The notes: a model not told the origin generated them from the letters alone. 64,000 nucleotides of DNA from Acheta domesticus (GCA_031308135.1 JAHLJT010008446.1:160437161-160501160); one strand, 5' to 3'; counted from the first letter of the stretch, positions 1-11,110 are shown. Numbers and translations: made by a program.

Positions 1-479
1 TTTCAATAAATAACTTTCAAAAAATCAAAAAGTTATATTTATTACCATAACTATCACTGCAACATGTACCACACCCCGTTTTAATAGAGAAGAAATAGGT
101 TAGGCAACTTACTGAAGACTACTTATATTAATTATGCATTTCTTATTTTTTAAAGTATCACTAACTTTTGAAAGATAATTTAATTAAGCAGCAAAATAAA
201 ATGGATGCGTTGCATTAATATTAATATCACTGAACTATTAGAAATAATTAAATAGGTCACAAAAATTACCATATATTATATAAATTTATAATCTTTAATA
301 ATTGTATTTATTTTTTCAACATAAATATTTACTAACAGATAAATCATGAATAAATTGATAACACTACCATCTCAAAATCATTATTAACACAAGTCAGCAG
401 ATAACTTTTAGCACAAGACCGGGGATAACTTTTAATTTTATGTTTTTCATTTGCTACACGGCCTAGACTATACTCTTGA
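1..479. other. AT-rich sequence, nothing recognised
   Basis: Strongly AT-rich stretch with no frame that resembles a known protein and no clear repeat boundary. It precedes dispersed repeat family P. Confidence 0.4.
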
Positions 480-1910
480 GAATTACCATCTATCGCCGCC
501 CAAACTACATTTTTTTGATATTTAATTAATTTTTCGGTTTCTTAATAGTAAAACAAAAATATTATTTTAAGAATATTAAAAAATGTTAAACCTTGTCCTA
601 AATGGCAATTTTCGTTGAAAAACTTGGAGCCGTTTTCAAGAAAATGGCGTTCAAGCGCTACTGTAAATGCGAAATTTGAAGCTCTTTTGAAGAAAATTTT
701 TGAGTTTTCGAAAAACTTCATTTGTAGTCATTTGAAGACTTACACTCACAAATTCAACAGTGGTTACAAATTGCTGGAAATATGCATTTTAATGGTATGA
801 GAGAACTTTTAAAAAAAAACTACATTTCTGTGAATTTCGAAAAAACAAACCCATACCCCAAATGAACTTCACGCTCTATTAAGTAGAGCAATTAGCACTA
901 TCCATTCGAAAAGTTTGAACAAAAAATTTGAAGCCATTTTTGAGAAAATGGCGTTTGAGCGTTTCTGAAAATGCGCAATTTTGAGCTAGTTTTCACAGAA
1001 AACTGTTCAATTTTCGAGAAACTTTATTTGACATTATTTAAAGCATATGTACTCATTAATATAATAATGTGAACAAATATCAACGAATGTAAATATTAAC
1101 GACGTGAGAGACAAGTAAAATAATTACATTTTTGTAATTTGTGAAAAAACAAAAAATAGAACAATATGGAGTTAATGTCATCTCATAGTGTACATTTATC
1201 ACTATCCCTACAAAAAGTTTAAAGAAAAAAATTGGAGCTGGTTTTGATAAATTCTTGATTTGTAATTTTTCTAAATTTCGAATATTGCGTGTAATATTGC
1301 ACAAAAACTAGTAAAATTTTCAAAAAAGTGTTCATGACCTTAATGAAAGAACTTACTTTCGACAACAAATTTTCTTTAAAAGAAAAATCTCTATCTTCAA
1401 TTTTGTAGTTCCAGAAAGACGCCGAAAAAATTTTAAACTTTTGTAAATTTCGAAAATTCAGAGTTATCTGTGAAAATCGGACCTATGCCACCTTTATAAG
1501 TGTATTTTACTCTATTCTTGCAAGAAATTTAAAGAAAAAAATTGGAGCCGTTTTCGAGAAAATTTAGAAAATGTCCGGGGAGCTTCATGTAAAGTGCCCC
1601 CAAATTTTACAGAATCTTTTTCAAAATCTCAAAGCTTCGACTAGAACCAGATCGACTGGGGAATAACAATTTTGGAAGAAATCGTACGTGTGGTTTAGGC
1701 GCTAGTAGTGTTCACAGATGGACAGACGGACGGACAGACGGACGGACAGACGGACGGACAGACGGACGGACAGACGGACGTTTTCCTTTCAATTGTTTTT
1801 TCGGTGTCAAGGACCCACAAAAGAGGGGTTCTGGCTACACCACGTGTTAGGGGATTTTTTTCCTAATTTAGCAACTGGTTTTATCCACTTTTTCTTTTCC
1901 GGCAACGATT
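480..1910 (+). repeat. Dispersed repeat family P, copy A (longest copy)
   Basis: Built of degenerate units of about 300 bp, each opening with a phrase like GGAGCCGTTTTCGAGAAAAT (near 613, 903, 1215 and 1522). It ends in a GGACGGACAGAC microsatellite and a conserved tail (CAAGGACCCACAAAAGAGGG, then GGCTACACCAC and TTAGCAACTGG). The same order recurs at 33540-34735, and partial copies lie at 18360, 19400, 25790, 39835, 52190 and 54240. Copy B has three units where this copy has four, so unit number varies. No protein-coding capacity is evident. It is not recognised as a named family. Confidence 0.75.
1717..1782 (+). repeat. 12-bp microsatellite inside family P
   Basis: About five tandem copies of GGACGGACAGAC. 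Copies B and C of family P carry only one or two units at the same place, so the array expanded in this copy. Confidence 0.9.
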
Positions 1911-1930
1911 TTTCTTCAGGGATTCAGCAG

Positions 1931-2086
1931 CAGGAAGAGATGAATTTAGAGGAAATGAAAAATGAAAAAGAACTGCACGAGAGTAGGATGATTCAGCAGG
2001 AACAGACCCATTTGTTAAAAATGACAATTGAAAAAGAGCAGCATCAGATAAAAAAATGGAGAAGCATTTGCAGAATGAAAAATTGA
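1931..2086 (+). pseudogene. Coiled-coil fragment, possibly the companion protein of a Harbinger element
   Basis: The frame beginning at QQEEMNLEEMKNEKE is Glu/Lys/Gln-rich with heptad-like spacing and ends in IKKWRSICRMKN. This resembles the C-terminal tail of the Myb/SANT-like DNA-binding proteins encoded next to the nuclease in PIF/Harbinger transposons. It lies 130 bp from a convergent Harbinger nuclease remnant, which is the main reason for the proposal. The DNA-binding domain itself is absent, since family P sequence replaces it upstream. The assignment is tentative, because a simple low-complexity coil cannot be excluded. Confidence 0.3.
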
Positions 2087-2219
2087 AAGAGAAAATGTTA
2101 TAGCAAAAAATTCGAAATGTAAAAGCACTAAAAGATTATGACTTCTGAATTATTGTTTTTATTTGTAAACAAGTTACTCCATTTCAAAGAAAGTGTAATA
2201 ATAAAATATCTTCGGGCAA

Positions 2220-2402
2220 CTAATCCTGGCCCTTGGTTTCCAGCATAAGCTTCATCATTCCCCTCCTCCACTTCTTCTTCTTGCTCTTCAGAGGATCAAG
2301 GGTAGTTCGGGCAATGTTGTGTAGAACGCTGGTTGCACAGATCAATGTCCACAAAGAAATGTGAATATTGGTCCGCAAAGAAAAACCAATATTCATAGCC
2401 AA
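2220..2402 (-). pseudogene. PIF/Harbinger transposase C-terminal fragment
   Basis: About 60 residues in which LICATSVLHNIART stands out. The pattern A-x-x-VLHN-[IF] is the hallmark of the C-terminal part of HARBI1-like DDE nucleases. The last part is Lys-rich. The catalytic Asp residues lie further N-terminal and are not present here. Together with the plus-strand coil fragment this suggests a convergent two-gene Harbinger element that has lost most of its sequence. Terminal inverted repeats were not found. Confidence 0.45.
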
Positions 2403-2455
2403 GCCTCAAACCATCTCCGCAAAAAAAACCAATATTCAAAGCCAAGCCTCAAACC
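2373..2455 (+). repeat. Two-copy tandem duplication, period 44 bp
   Basis: Two nearly identical units share ACCAATATTC followed by GCCAAGCCTCAAACC. The duplication overlaps the end of the Harbinger fragment and is probably a replication-slippage product. Confidence 0.8.
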
Positions 2456-2524
2456 TCAAAAAATACATAAGAACCTTGCTTCATATTCAATTACTTTGAT
2501 ACAAAAAATGTTAGCAGGCTCATA

Positions 2525-2701
2525 ATGAGACTTCACGTCAATCTCGCAGATTATGTTGCCGTATATAAAAAGAATGCTGCAAAAGAGAAAGTTAAATTCG
2601 CCATATATCCGTTTGACAAGTCCAAAACGTATGCTAGGTTGCCGTATATCAAGAAGTGGGACCAAAAATCATGCAAAGTCCGTAAAATACGAATATATTA
2701 G
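2525..2701 (+). other. Unassigned 58-codon frame
   Basis: An open frame starting MRLHVNLADYVAVYKK and ending SCKVRKIRIY has balanced, protein-like composition with regularly spaced aromatic and Lys residues. I do not recognise a family. It ends close to the LINE target site, so it may be the remnant of a sequence present before the LINE inserted. No start context or partner supports it as a gene. Confidence 0.15.
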
Positions 2702-2803
2702 AACACAAGGGACGAGTAAACACATGTGGGGCAGGCTGGGGGACCCCTGACAGCACCAGCTGGCAGGCAGCATGCCGCTGCCAGCAGAGAGCCAGAGAGC
2801 TGC

Positions 2804-5515
2804 AAATTTGATTTCTGTAAATTTGACTAGGAATGCCTGGTATAGATATCTATTTTTGATTATGGTTCCGTGAGAAGGAGTTTTCCAGAGTCTGAAGTTG
2901 ATTAGGTGTGGGATTTGTGGTATGGAGTGATAGAACTGGATGCAGAGGTATGTCATATGGTGTTGTATGGAGTCAATATGGAATTCTTCGTAAAGCTTTG
3001 AGTTTGTGACAAACCAAGGAGCATTTGTGATGGTTCTAAGAAAATGGTTCTGAACTATTTGAAGCTTTTTAAGGTTGTTTTTTGCGGCGAAGATCCAAAT
3101 TGGACATGCGTAAAGGAGGAGCGGTCTGATGATGGTTTTGTAGATGGTTATGACTGTTAGGAAGGGGAGATGAGAAGATCGATTAATGATGGGCTTTAGT
3201 TGATGAAGCATATCTTTTACTTGTTGTATTTTAATATTAATGTGCTGATTCCAGTTCAGTTGAGTATCCATATTTAGACCGAGATATTTCACTGTACTAT
3301 TTGGTGGGGAGGCAGTTAATGGGTTCATTATTAATTATGAGCGGTGCTGGATGCTGGAGGTGTATGGGGTTTTAAAGTGAATATTTTGATGGCGATTTTT
3401 GTGGGATTTAGCTTAAATTTTAAGTATGAAGCCCAACTGTCTATAAGATTAAGATATAATTGCAGAGAATTTCTTATATTTATTAATGAATCTCCGGCTA
3501 GGAAAATTGCCGTATCAACTGCGAATTGGGCAGCTTGAATTTTGTCGAATTTCGGAAGATCAGATACATATAAATTAAAAGTGTAGGGGATGGTGGTGAT
3601 CCCTGTGGTAAGCCTGCACTTATTGGTCTCGGATTTGAATGATGACTGTTGACGGAGACTGAAATGGTTCTATTGTTAAGATAGGTGGATATTATTTGAA
3701 TGAGATAATATGAGGTACCAATCTTTGCTAGTTTGTAGATCATTGCTTTGTGCCATACTTTGTCATAGGCCTGGGTAATGTCAATAAAAATCCCGACTGT
3801 GTGTTTTTTTATTTTGAAAGCCTGTGTGAATGTATTCGGACAATCGTAAAAGTTGATGACTGGTAGAGATTTCCTCGGTGAAGCCAAATTGTTGTTTGGG
3901 GATTGCGTTTGACAGAATTAGAAATTCTTTTAGACGTGTTTGGTTGGCTTTTTCAAATATTTTTGCGAGGGGAGGGAGCAGACTGATAGGACGGTAACTT
4001 TCGACTATTGAGGGATTCTTACTTGATTTGGGAATCGGTATGATGAAAGCGTATTTCCATGTTGTGGGAAAATATCCAATTCTGAGACATGAGTTGTATG
4101 TGTTTGTTATGAAGGCCAGAACAGGGGGAGGAAAGTGTTTGACTACTATATTGCTTATGTTATCATGCCCAGGAAATTTTTTGATTGGCAGTTTGGAAAT
4201 AATATTTTTAATTTCTTTGGGTGATATTAATTTGATTCTTGGGTGTGGACTGTAAATGGAAGTAATTGTTGCATTATTGATTACTTGGTGAGATGAGTGG
4301 TATTGTGTGGTGTTGGTGGTGAAGGTGGACTAAAGTAAGTAGCGAAATTTTCTGCCTTTTCGAAGGGAGTATATGCTCTTGCTGTTGCTGTTTTGATTGG
4401 AGGGATTATGATTTTTTTCTTAAGTATCTTTTCTGTGAATTGCCAAATTGTGTTGTTTTGTGTATTGAGAGACTGGATGAATTCATGAAATTGATTATTT
4501 TTATGATTTCTTAATACTTTTTTCAAGATATTCCTGAGAGTGTTTAGTTCGTGTTTGACAATAATATTTTTTGTGAGGGCCCACAACCTTCTGGTATGAT
4601 TTTTAGTATTTATGATTTTCTTGACTTCTGGGGGAAGGTTGGTATAATTTGTTTTCTTACTGGCATTTGTTTTTATTTCCGACTTTTGTATTGTCGTGTG
4701 TATGATAGAATTTAGAAATGATACCGATTGGTCAATCTCGAGATGGTATAAAGTATTTTAATTTTTGGAATGATTGAATTTATTTCTGTTTGAAACTTAG
4801 GCCAATTGATCGTATAAAGTTTTGTTTTGTGAAATGGAGTGTGAGGGGAAGAAATTTGATGGGATGTAATGAGTATGGGAACGTGATATGAATCTATCTC
4901 AAATATTGTAGCAGCATTAAATTTAAGGGAAGAGTTTGTTATTTCAATATCTAATATGTCGGAGTTCCTTGAATTGTCATGGGTGTAGTATGTAGGTTCC
5001 GGTGTTCTTATTACTTTCAATGAAGAGCTATTTATGAGATGTGCCAGGTTTATTCCGTCACGGTTGTTGCTTTTGCAGCCCCATGACATATATTTTTCGT
5101 TCGTATCTCCGAGAATTAATACATTATTACCTGTTTGAAAGAGATATCTGATGCTGTCAATGTTTAATTTATGATTGAGAGGTTTATAAATGGTTATGAT
5201 TGTCCAAACTTGTATTATTTCAGCATTAAGAGCAATTACTTCTATTTCTTTGAAGTTAGGTATAGGTATTACGTGATGTTTTATGCTGGATTTTATTGCA
5301 ATTAAGACTGCCTCCTTTGCTAAGTGATCTATCTTTTCTGTATATAACAAAGTCTGGACAACAGAACTTATTGCTGGGTTTTAGATGCGTTTCCGTAATG
5401 CAGGCTACGTCAACATTATATGTATGGCGAAATTGCGTAAAATCTATTTTTTATTAGTATACTATTTGCATTCCAGTTCATGAAGGTTATTCCATTTAAT
5501 CTATTTACTGCCATT
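2804..5515 (-). pseudogene. Jockey-like LINE ORF2: AP endonuclease and reverse transcriptase, inactive
   Basis: The endonuclease part shows NVLILGDTNEKYMSWGC (a changed GDFNAKH motif), TYYTHDNSRNSDILDIE, and DSYHVPI where SDHxPI is usual. The reverse transcriptase follows with KKFPGHDNISN, VESYRPISLLP, QQFGF and LPQGSPPSP. Motif C reads FAVD instead of [FY]ADD (around 3510-3520), so the first metal-binding Asp is lost. The C-terminal part includes LYACPIWIFAAKNN and NAPWFVTN, typical of Jockey-type proteins. Several frameshifts and stops occur. Beyond 2804 the frame runs into GC-rich flanking DNA, so residues after TEIKF are not part of the element. Confidence 0.8.
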
Positions 5516-6975
5516 GATATTATTATTAGTTAGGAGTGACGATATGGAATTACAGATGTAGGTGATAATGATAGGGATTAATGAATTTATGAAATTGATT
5601 ATACTGGATTTGACTGCTTCGATAATTATGTTTAAAAAGGAACCATTTTGGTTTATATTTGGGGTGCTATTGGATTGTCTTCTGTTGGATTCAGAGGAAG
5701 GGGGGTTTGTGGGAGAGGAAGAGTTGATGTGTGTGAAGTTACGAAGTTGTTGTGACACTGGGAGAAAGGGGAACTATTGAGTGGATTGGATATTGGCTGA
5801 GGTCCCTGAGTCTGGTTGGTTAGTTGATGATTTATTTGATATGGAGTTGGTACTTCGGGCATTATAGCTACTGTAGTATGTACAGTAGGTTCTATCGTCT
5901 GCCATATGGGCACCACTGCAGTTTTTACAAATGGGATTTTTGTTTTTATTTGAACATAGAACTGAGTAATGATTTTGGGAACAAAAAGCACAACTTATTT
6001 GATGGTTACAATTTTCTTAGTGTGACCAAATTCATACATCGTTGGCATTGCACTGGTCCCTGCGGTTTTTTCCTTCGCTCTGTTGACACTTTTAGATTAC
6101 AGATTTGATTACTAGTTAATATATTTTCAATTGTGTCATTACCATTAAGTACTGCTGCTACAACGGGAATTGGGGTGTTCTTGGTGAGCCTTATGATTTT
6201 AATTAGAGAAGGGAATTTCTGATTAATTTCCTAAAAGATTTCAAGTTCAGGTATCGATTGATCGACATTCTTAAATACAACGGAGAAGTTCTTATTGGGC
6301 GGGTCTTTGTAGGTGTGAAAGCTTCTCTGAGTTTGGAGAAGATATTTCACAATTTTACGAAAGTCCGTGGCTGATTGGGCGTTTATCCTAACTTTCTGAT
6401 TTTTTAAGTCTGTTACGAAATTGGTCGAGAATTTGATTTTTAATTCTTTTACAAATGTATTTAAATTGGGAATACCCGCAACAAAAATGGGTGGTATCCT
6501 ATTGGGAGGGTCCGTTGACTCTCTTTCGTCAATGTTAACATGACTAAATCTATTGTCTGGTAAGATGGACCTTGCTTCTCTAGGGGTCTAAATTTATTTT
6601 GGACTGATACATTATATACTATTTGACCATGGTTCTGGGAGGAGTCACTTGTACTATTTTCAGGCACTGGGGTCTTTTTAAGTTCTGGTTGCGTAGCACT
6701 ATCACTCACTGACCTTTGTGGGTGAACGTCGTTTCCGGGTTTGAGGGCTGGTCTGCCAGCTCGGCGGTCTGTGTGTTCATAGTCAAGGCACTGATCTCGG
6801 ACTCATACTGTTGCTGTGAAGTTTCTTGTTGGATAAACATTATTTCCGGGGTGACACCGTTGAGAGAGATGAAAGATGCACCATCGGAGTTCATTGTAAT
6901 GGTGTCCGCACCTTGAAGGGTTTGTAAGGCGGCGTATACTGCTTCGTGCGTGTTTGGATCGACTGCGGAGGCCAT
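5501..6975 (-). pseudogene. Jockey-like LINE ORF1 (Gag-like RNA-binding protein), broken
   Basis: The first frame opens with MASAVDPNTHEAV, overlaps a second one starting MSDSATQPELKKTPV near 6709, and continues in shifted frames. It then shows PPIFVAGIPNLNTFVKEL, a region rich in NKNFSVVFKNVD, and VQCQRCMN, the start of a CCHC zinc knuckle. The Pro/Thr/Asn-rich tail ends at 5501 next to the ORF2 start. In this clade ORF1 coats LINE RNA and helps deliver it to the nucleus. At least three frame breaks are present. The start at 6975 is chosen because it lies just downstream of a plausible 5' untranslated region. Confidence 0.7.
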
Positions 6976-7256
6976 TGTTTACTGTGAGATGTTGCACTCC
7001 ACCGTCCGCAAAAATAGAGCGTTTATGCTAAAGCACTTCACTGTTTATAGATTCTCAACAACTTGAAACGATTTAATAATATAATTTACACGAGAACGTA
7101 AGTAGCGGCGATATGCCCCGAAGCAGCGAGTGGCCGGGGCCACTTTGTGAGCACTGTTCTACACTACCACTGAGCAGGATTCCAACGCGGTAGATGATAA
7201 CACTGTTTGAGCCACTACTGCACTCGAACTGAAAGGGCAGTAGCAGAGCTGCGGAG

Positions 7257-7290
7257 CACGTCCGAACTCGACTGCGGTCCCAGAAGGAAT
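7257..7290 (-). promoter_or_regulatory. LINE internal promoter: transcription start at element end plus downstream promoter element
   Basis: Counting the first base after the TSD (7290) as +1 on the minus strand, GGACGTG falls at +28 to +34. This is the position and consensus of the downstream promoter element known from TATA-less insect LINE promoters. It supports 7290 as the true 5' end. Confidence 0.6.
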
Positions 7291-7305
7291 GAGCCAGAGA
7301 GCTGC

Positions 7306-9400
7306 TGGAAGCTTGCTGGGAGCCAGCTAGAGTTGGGTACCGTTCATATATCGCAAAACCGAACCCTGGCAGGCCCCTAGCAGAGGTTCATAAATTCGAA
7401 CCTTAGAGACGTTTTGCATGAAGACCTTCTGTGACTTCCCCGCTTCCAGCAGCGAGCAAAGTTGCATCGGCATCGCCAGAAACGTCTATCAGCCGGTCTC
7501 TTATTTCTAGCGCGTTCGTTCTTTCACGACTGATAGGAAAGGTCATATCCACTTCTTGCAATGTTTTATATCACATAAAAATCAATATGTTTGAATTTTG
7601 GAAGTTGCTCAACAAGCTGATTAAATTTCATGTCAATCCAAGTATTCTGCACGGCGAGAGTTCCGTGTAAGCGTTGCTGACAAGTGGAAACGCTGGTTTC
7701 CATAAACGCTGCACTGCTATCAAATGCTTGAACGCACTGTAGGAGCTAGGCACGTCGTGTGTTGCAAACTGACGTTTGTAAAAGCTTTAAACCAGAAGGG
7801 CTCTTTGTCACCCCGCCTCAGCACTGCCGCTTGTAGGGGACGGTTCAGCTAAGGTCGAACGGTCGCTCGCCACCGTGGGTCCCGTTACGCCGGCGAAGCG
7901 CAGCACAAGGCGAGGTCGGGGAGAGTCGGGAAGAGAAGAACATTAAAATTTATGGATGTTAAAATTATGTTGATACAAAAGTAAGACTGATACAATTCAA
8001 ACTAATTCAGACCTCTCCTAATCTTTTCACTCCCAATAACTGAGGAGTAGTACATTGTCGTAATTATAAAAAGAAAAAAAAGAGCTTTGTACGAACTTAC
8101 ACTTACGTAAATTAACGAAACAATAAATCAATTAATAGAATTGAAACGTCGGAAAGACAATAATTAAAGAGGAACAATTAAGAGGAGTTTATATGAGGAA
8201 ATTTATCGCAGAGTTAAACGTAAAGCAAATATTGATGGTGCAAAGTTGTTTTGTTGCTTTTAATACAATGATGTAAATTATTTTGGTGTGGTGTGTATTG
8301 TTGTCCAGATTATATTTTTATACAAAGTTTCTTCGTTTTGCCTTTCTTTGTGTTTTATGTGTTGTAAAAGACTCACAATTTGATTTGATGACAAAAAAAT
8401 AAAAACTTTTTGTTTGTACTTATTGTGTTCTTCGAGAAGGCAGCCTCCGTAATCCACCCTCAAGTAAAAAACCAAAACACAAAGATTAAAAAATTAAGAT
8501 AAGACCCTCCCAATTATTTTTCCGCTCCTGGAACCGCCTTCGCACGCTTCATTTCTCCGTCTCGGTTTCATAATGTGTTTGTTCATTATTTAATTTGTTT
8601 TGTGTTAAATAGGACGATTTTTTGCAAGTAAACCTGGATTGTGTGAAAAATGACATTTAACTGTCTTAAATCCATTAAATCTGCTGAATTTACTGAACAT
8701 TTTATGTCGTAATACTTATATTGTCTTTATTGAAATATTTATTGTAGAAAATCGAATTGATTACGCTCTTGTTATCCATACTGGGTAATACAAGTATTAT
8801 CGTCGAGTTCAGATAATTCGCGAATCAAAGCAAAAATCATTATTCAGGAGGCCAGATTGGTTGCGATTCGCGAATTAGACACCCCAAAAGCATCCTGATT
8901 TCAATCCGTGGGTTATACCTTCGATTTCGGCCCAATAATTCGCGAATGACACATGGTTGCCCTTGGTTACTTGTTAAACAATATAGACGACTCCGACAGA
9001 TATGATTTTTTTGGTGTTGAAGTTATGGAATGCTTTTAAAAATAAAGACACCTCTATTTGCTTCAGAAAAGAGAAAATATTTAGAATGAGTTAAGCGAAG
9101 TGGTCTTTTGGAGAAGATACGTTTGACAAAATTACTATTAAAGAACATGTAATGCTCTATAGCTTTACATACATCCAGTCTGTAATATTTACATCTCAGT
9201 AAAGTAGGAAACAATTTCCAATTGAAATCACATTTCTTCAGCAACAAACAGGAACTCTCTTTTGATGATTGTTATTATCAGTAATATACGTCATCTGGGT
9301 AGTCAGTTACTTGCTAATTAATTATGAATAATAATATTGTTTCTAGTTATTTCGTTAGAAGAAATTTCGGAAATAAACATCGCGAAGAAAATGTTTTGGG
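7306..9400. other. No recognisable gene; flank of the LINE and AT-rich sequence
   Basis: The first 600 bp are moderately GC-rich and continue the sequence into which the LINE inserted. The rest is AT-rich. Short frames (for example 8278-8475 and 9023-9247, minus) have no protein-like signature. Three identical palindromes at 8816-8947 are listed separately. Confidence 0.4.
8816..8947. repeat. Three copies of the palindrome ATTCGCGAAT
   Basis: Perfect 10-bp palindromes lie at 8816-8825, 8866-8875 and 8938-8947, spaced 50 and 72 bp. Chance recurrence of a CpG-containing 10-mer in AT-rich DNA is unlikely. The function is unknown. Confidence 0.7.
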
Positions 9401-10333
9401 AAGCGTAAGACGTTGAATTTTATAGTCTCAGTCCCTTCGTGAGATTAGCCGCAATTCTACAAAAGTGTTAGTTAAAGAAATTCGCAACTTTTTTTGGATA
9501 ACTTGTTGCTCCCTCATTACCCTTAAAACAACTTTTTCTACGAAGTCTCGAGATGACGTGGTCGTATATTTTACGATATTCCAGATTGCTTTAGATATGT
9601 TACTAGCGTTTGAAATATCCTGATTATTTTTAATTATTTTTGCCTGAACTATTACTTTCCTCAAAATTATTTTGTATTCTCGGAAGTAACCTTGGAAGCC
9701 GGGTGATACGTTATGTTGTTTAGAAATAAAGTAAAGCTTATGTCTGTGTTTACACGATGTTCTAATTCCTTGTGTGATCCAAGTATTATTTTCCCGTGAA
9801 ACGTTTAATTGTCTCTTTTTAAGAGGAAAGTACACAATAAAATGAAATTGAAGCTTTGAGAAAAATAAATTACATTTTTATTTGTGTCAACAGCGTTATA
9901 AACTGATCTCATGATTCCTTCAGCAAGTAGTGCGTCAATAATTTTATGTTAACTTTAATAAGGCTCTCCCCTTACGTGTATTATTTATTGTGTCAATGGT
10001 CAGGTTACAAGTAATTGTAAGAATTTGGGCATCGTGGTCACTGCAACCTAAATTATTGGTTATTATTTTATTTCTAGTAATGGTTTCGTTAATTATAACT
10101 TGATCTATGGCTTTTTGTGATTTAAATGTATTCCGTATAGGTACATTCACTCTAATATCTAAATTAAAAGAATGACGTAAATTGAGAAACTGTACTTTTT
10201 CGTGGGATTCGCTCAGGAAATCAATATTGAAATTTCCATATACAACAGTGGATTTTAAAAAAAGATTACTAATTTTGTTCAGAGTACTCTCTGGATTTTC
10301 TAAGAAAATGAAATAATATAAAGCTCGCTTTGT

Positions 10334-10550
10334 CGATCCTCGGTGGTCGATATCGCTAAGACACTAATGTCGTAACGATCTTGGACCCAAGGATCGCGAG
10401 TTCGAGTCCTGCCTCGGGCATGGTTATATTTGCGTTCGTCCTTTCACCACCTATCATCACCATATTATGCCATCATAAGTTACATTACGTGAAACTCAAT
10501 AGTGGTCGCTAATGACCTTGATCAACATCAAGGTGACCTCACATAAAAAA
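10334..10550 (+). mobile_element. tRNA-derived SINE, copy 1
   Basis: A 217-bp element flanked by a perfect 14-bp duplication AAAGCTCGCTTTGT at 10320-10333 and 10551-10564. The head is tRNA-like: a box A region (GGTGGTCGATATCGCTAAG) and a box B GAGTTCGAGTCCTG, as in a Ser/Leu-type tRNA. A tRNA-unrelated body and a short A-rich 3' end follow. It interrupts the LINE endonuclease. A second copy lies at 61521-61743. Confidence 0.9.
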
Positions 10551-10578
10551 AAAGCTCGCTTTGTTGGAGGTCTGTAAA

Positions 10579-10826
10579 CTGCGATTTCTCTAACTTTGCC
10601 CCTCAGGGCCACTCAAGGCCCATCTTCGCGATGGAATATTATACGGCATTTCGCGTCTTTCTCGGTCTTGCCGATAGAAGTTGCATGATTGCAAGCACTG
10701 CTTGATAGGGTCGCAATCATGCAAAATCTAGCGGAACAACTTAGAAAAATGCGAAATACCATGACATTTTCCATCGCGAAGATGGGATTTGAGTGGCCTT
10801 GAGAGACAAAATTAGAAAAATCGCAG
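10579..10826. mobile_element. 248-bp foldback (long palindrome) element
   Basis: The left half from CTGCGATTTCTCTAA is the inverted complement of the right half ending AAAATCGCAG. Both contain GGCCACTCAA and CCATCTTCGCGATGGAA, and the arms run about 110-120 bp to a short centre near 10700. It sits inside the CR1-like LINE frame just before EIAVYRPP. No target duplication could be fixed. A foldback MITE is the simplest interpretation. Confidence 0.75.
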
Positions 10827-11110
10827 CATAGATACAATGTAAGATCATTTTGAGCGTGGCAAGATTTACGACTGTTATTTCAAAACCTTTTTCAACTTTC
10901 AATCTATCAATTCAATTCAAACTATCAATTGAATTCTGACAAGAAGGTAGAATAAATATAATTTCTTATGTAAATACACGAACCTCCATGTGCAGGGCCT
11001 TATTTGATTCCCTCGCTCTCCAATATCCCGCAAGATAAAAACTAAGAATTTGGAGTGTGTTCATGTCATTTTGAGACAACAAATATTCTGTAAAGCAAAA
11101 AATATCTATT

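Larger units (their letters stand above)
2804..7290 (-). mobile_element. Near full-length Jockey-like LINE with 15-bp target-site duplication
   Basis: The 15-mer GAGCCAGAGAGCTGC occurs perfectly at 2789-2803 and 7291-7305, exactly bracketing a minus-strand element of about 4.49 kb. That is the usual length for Jockey-clade LINEs. Order on the minus strand: 5' untranslated region (7290-6976), ORF1 (from 6975), ORF2 endonuclease (about 5510-4700), reverse transcriptase and C-terminal region (about 4600-2804). The 3' end is short and weakly A-rich. The bracketing direct repeat and intact 5' end show integration by target-primed reverse transcription without 5' truncation. Many frameshifts show that it is old. 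Confidence 0.85.
9428..11110 (-). pseudogene. CR1-like LINE ORF2, endonuclease and linker region, interrupted twice
   Basis: Read on the minus strand, the order is LTEYLLSQ (start of the endonuclease), GGSCIYIRNYI, EIAVYRPPTK, VVYGNFNIDFL, AIDQVII, CSDHDAQIL, and the linker NNTWITQGIRTSCKHRHKLY. The active-site motif GDFN reads GNFN, so the endonuclease is inactive. A SINE (10334-10550) splits the frame between PPTK and YYF. A foldback element (10579-10826) sits just before EIAVYRPP. The reverse transcriptase expected downstream of 9428 is missing. The endonuclease motifs fit the CR1 group, but the clade needs an alignment to confirm. Confidence 0.7.

Noticed and set aside
1718..1780. Frame with repeated DRRT residues
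   Set aside because: Translation of the GGACGGACAGAC microsatellite.
2669..2803. C-terminal Cys/Ser/Leu-rich extension of the Jockey-like reverse transcriptase
   Set aside because: The target duplication at 2789-2803 shows that this is flanking DNA read through by chance.
10613..10837. Minus-strand 74-codon frame
   Set aside because: Lies wholly within the 248-bp palindrome; a by-product of the foldback structure.
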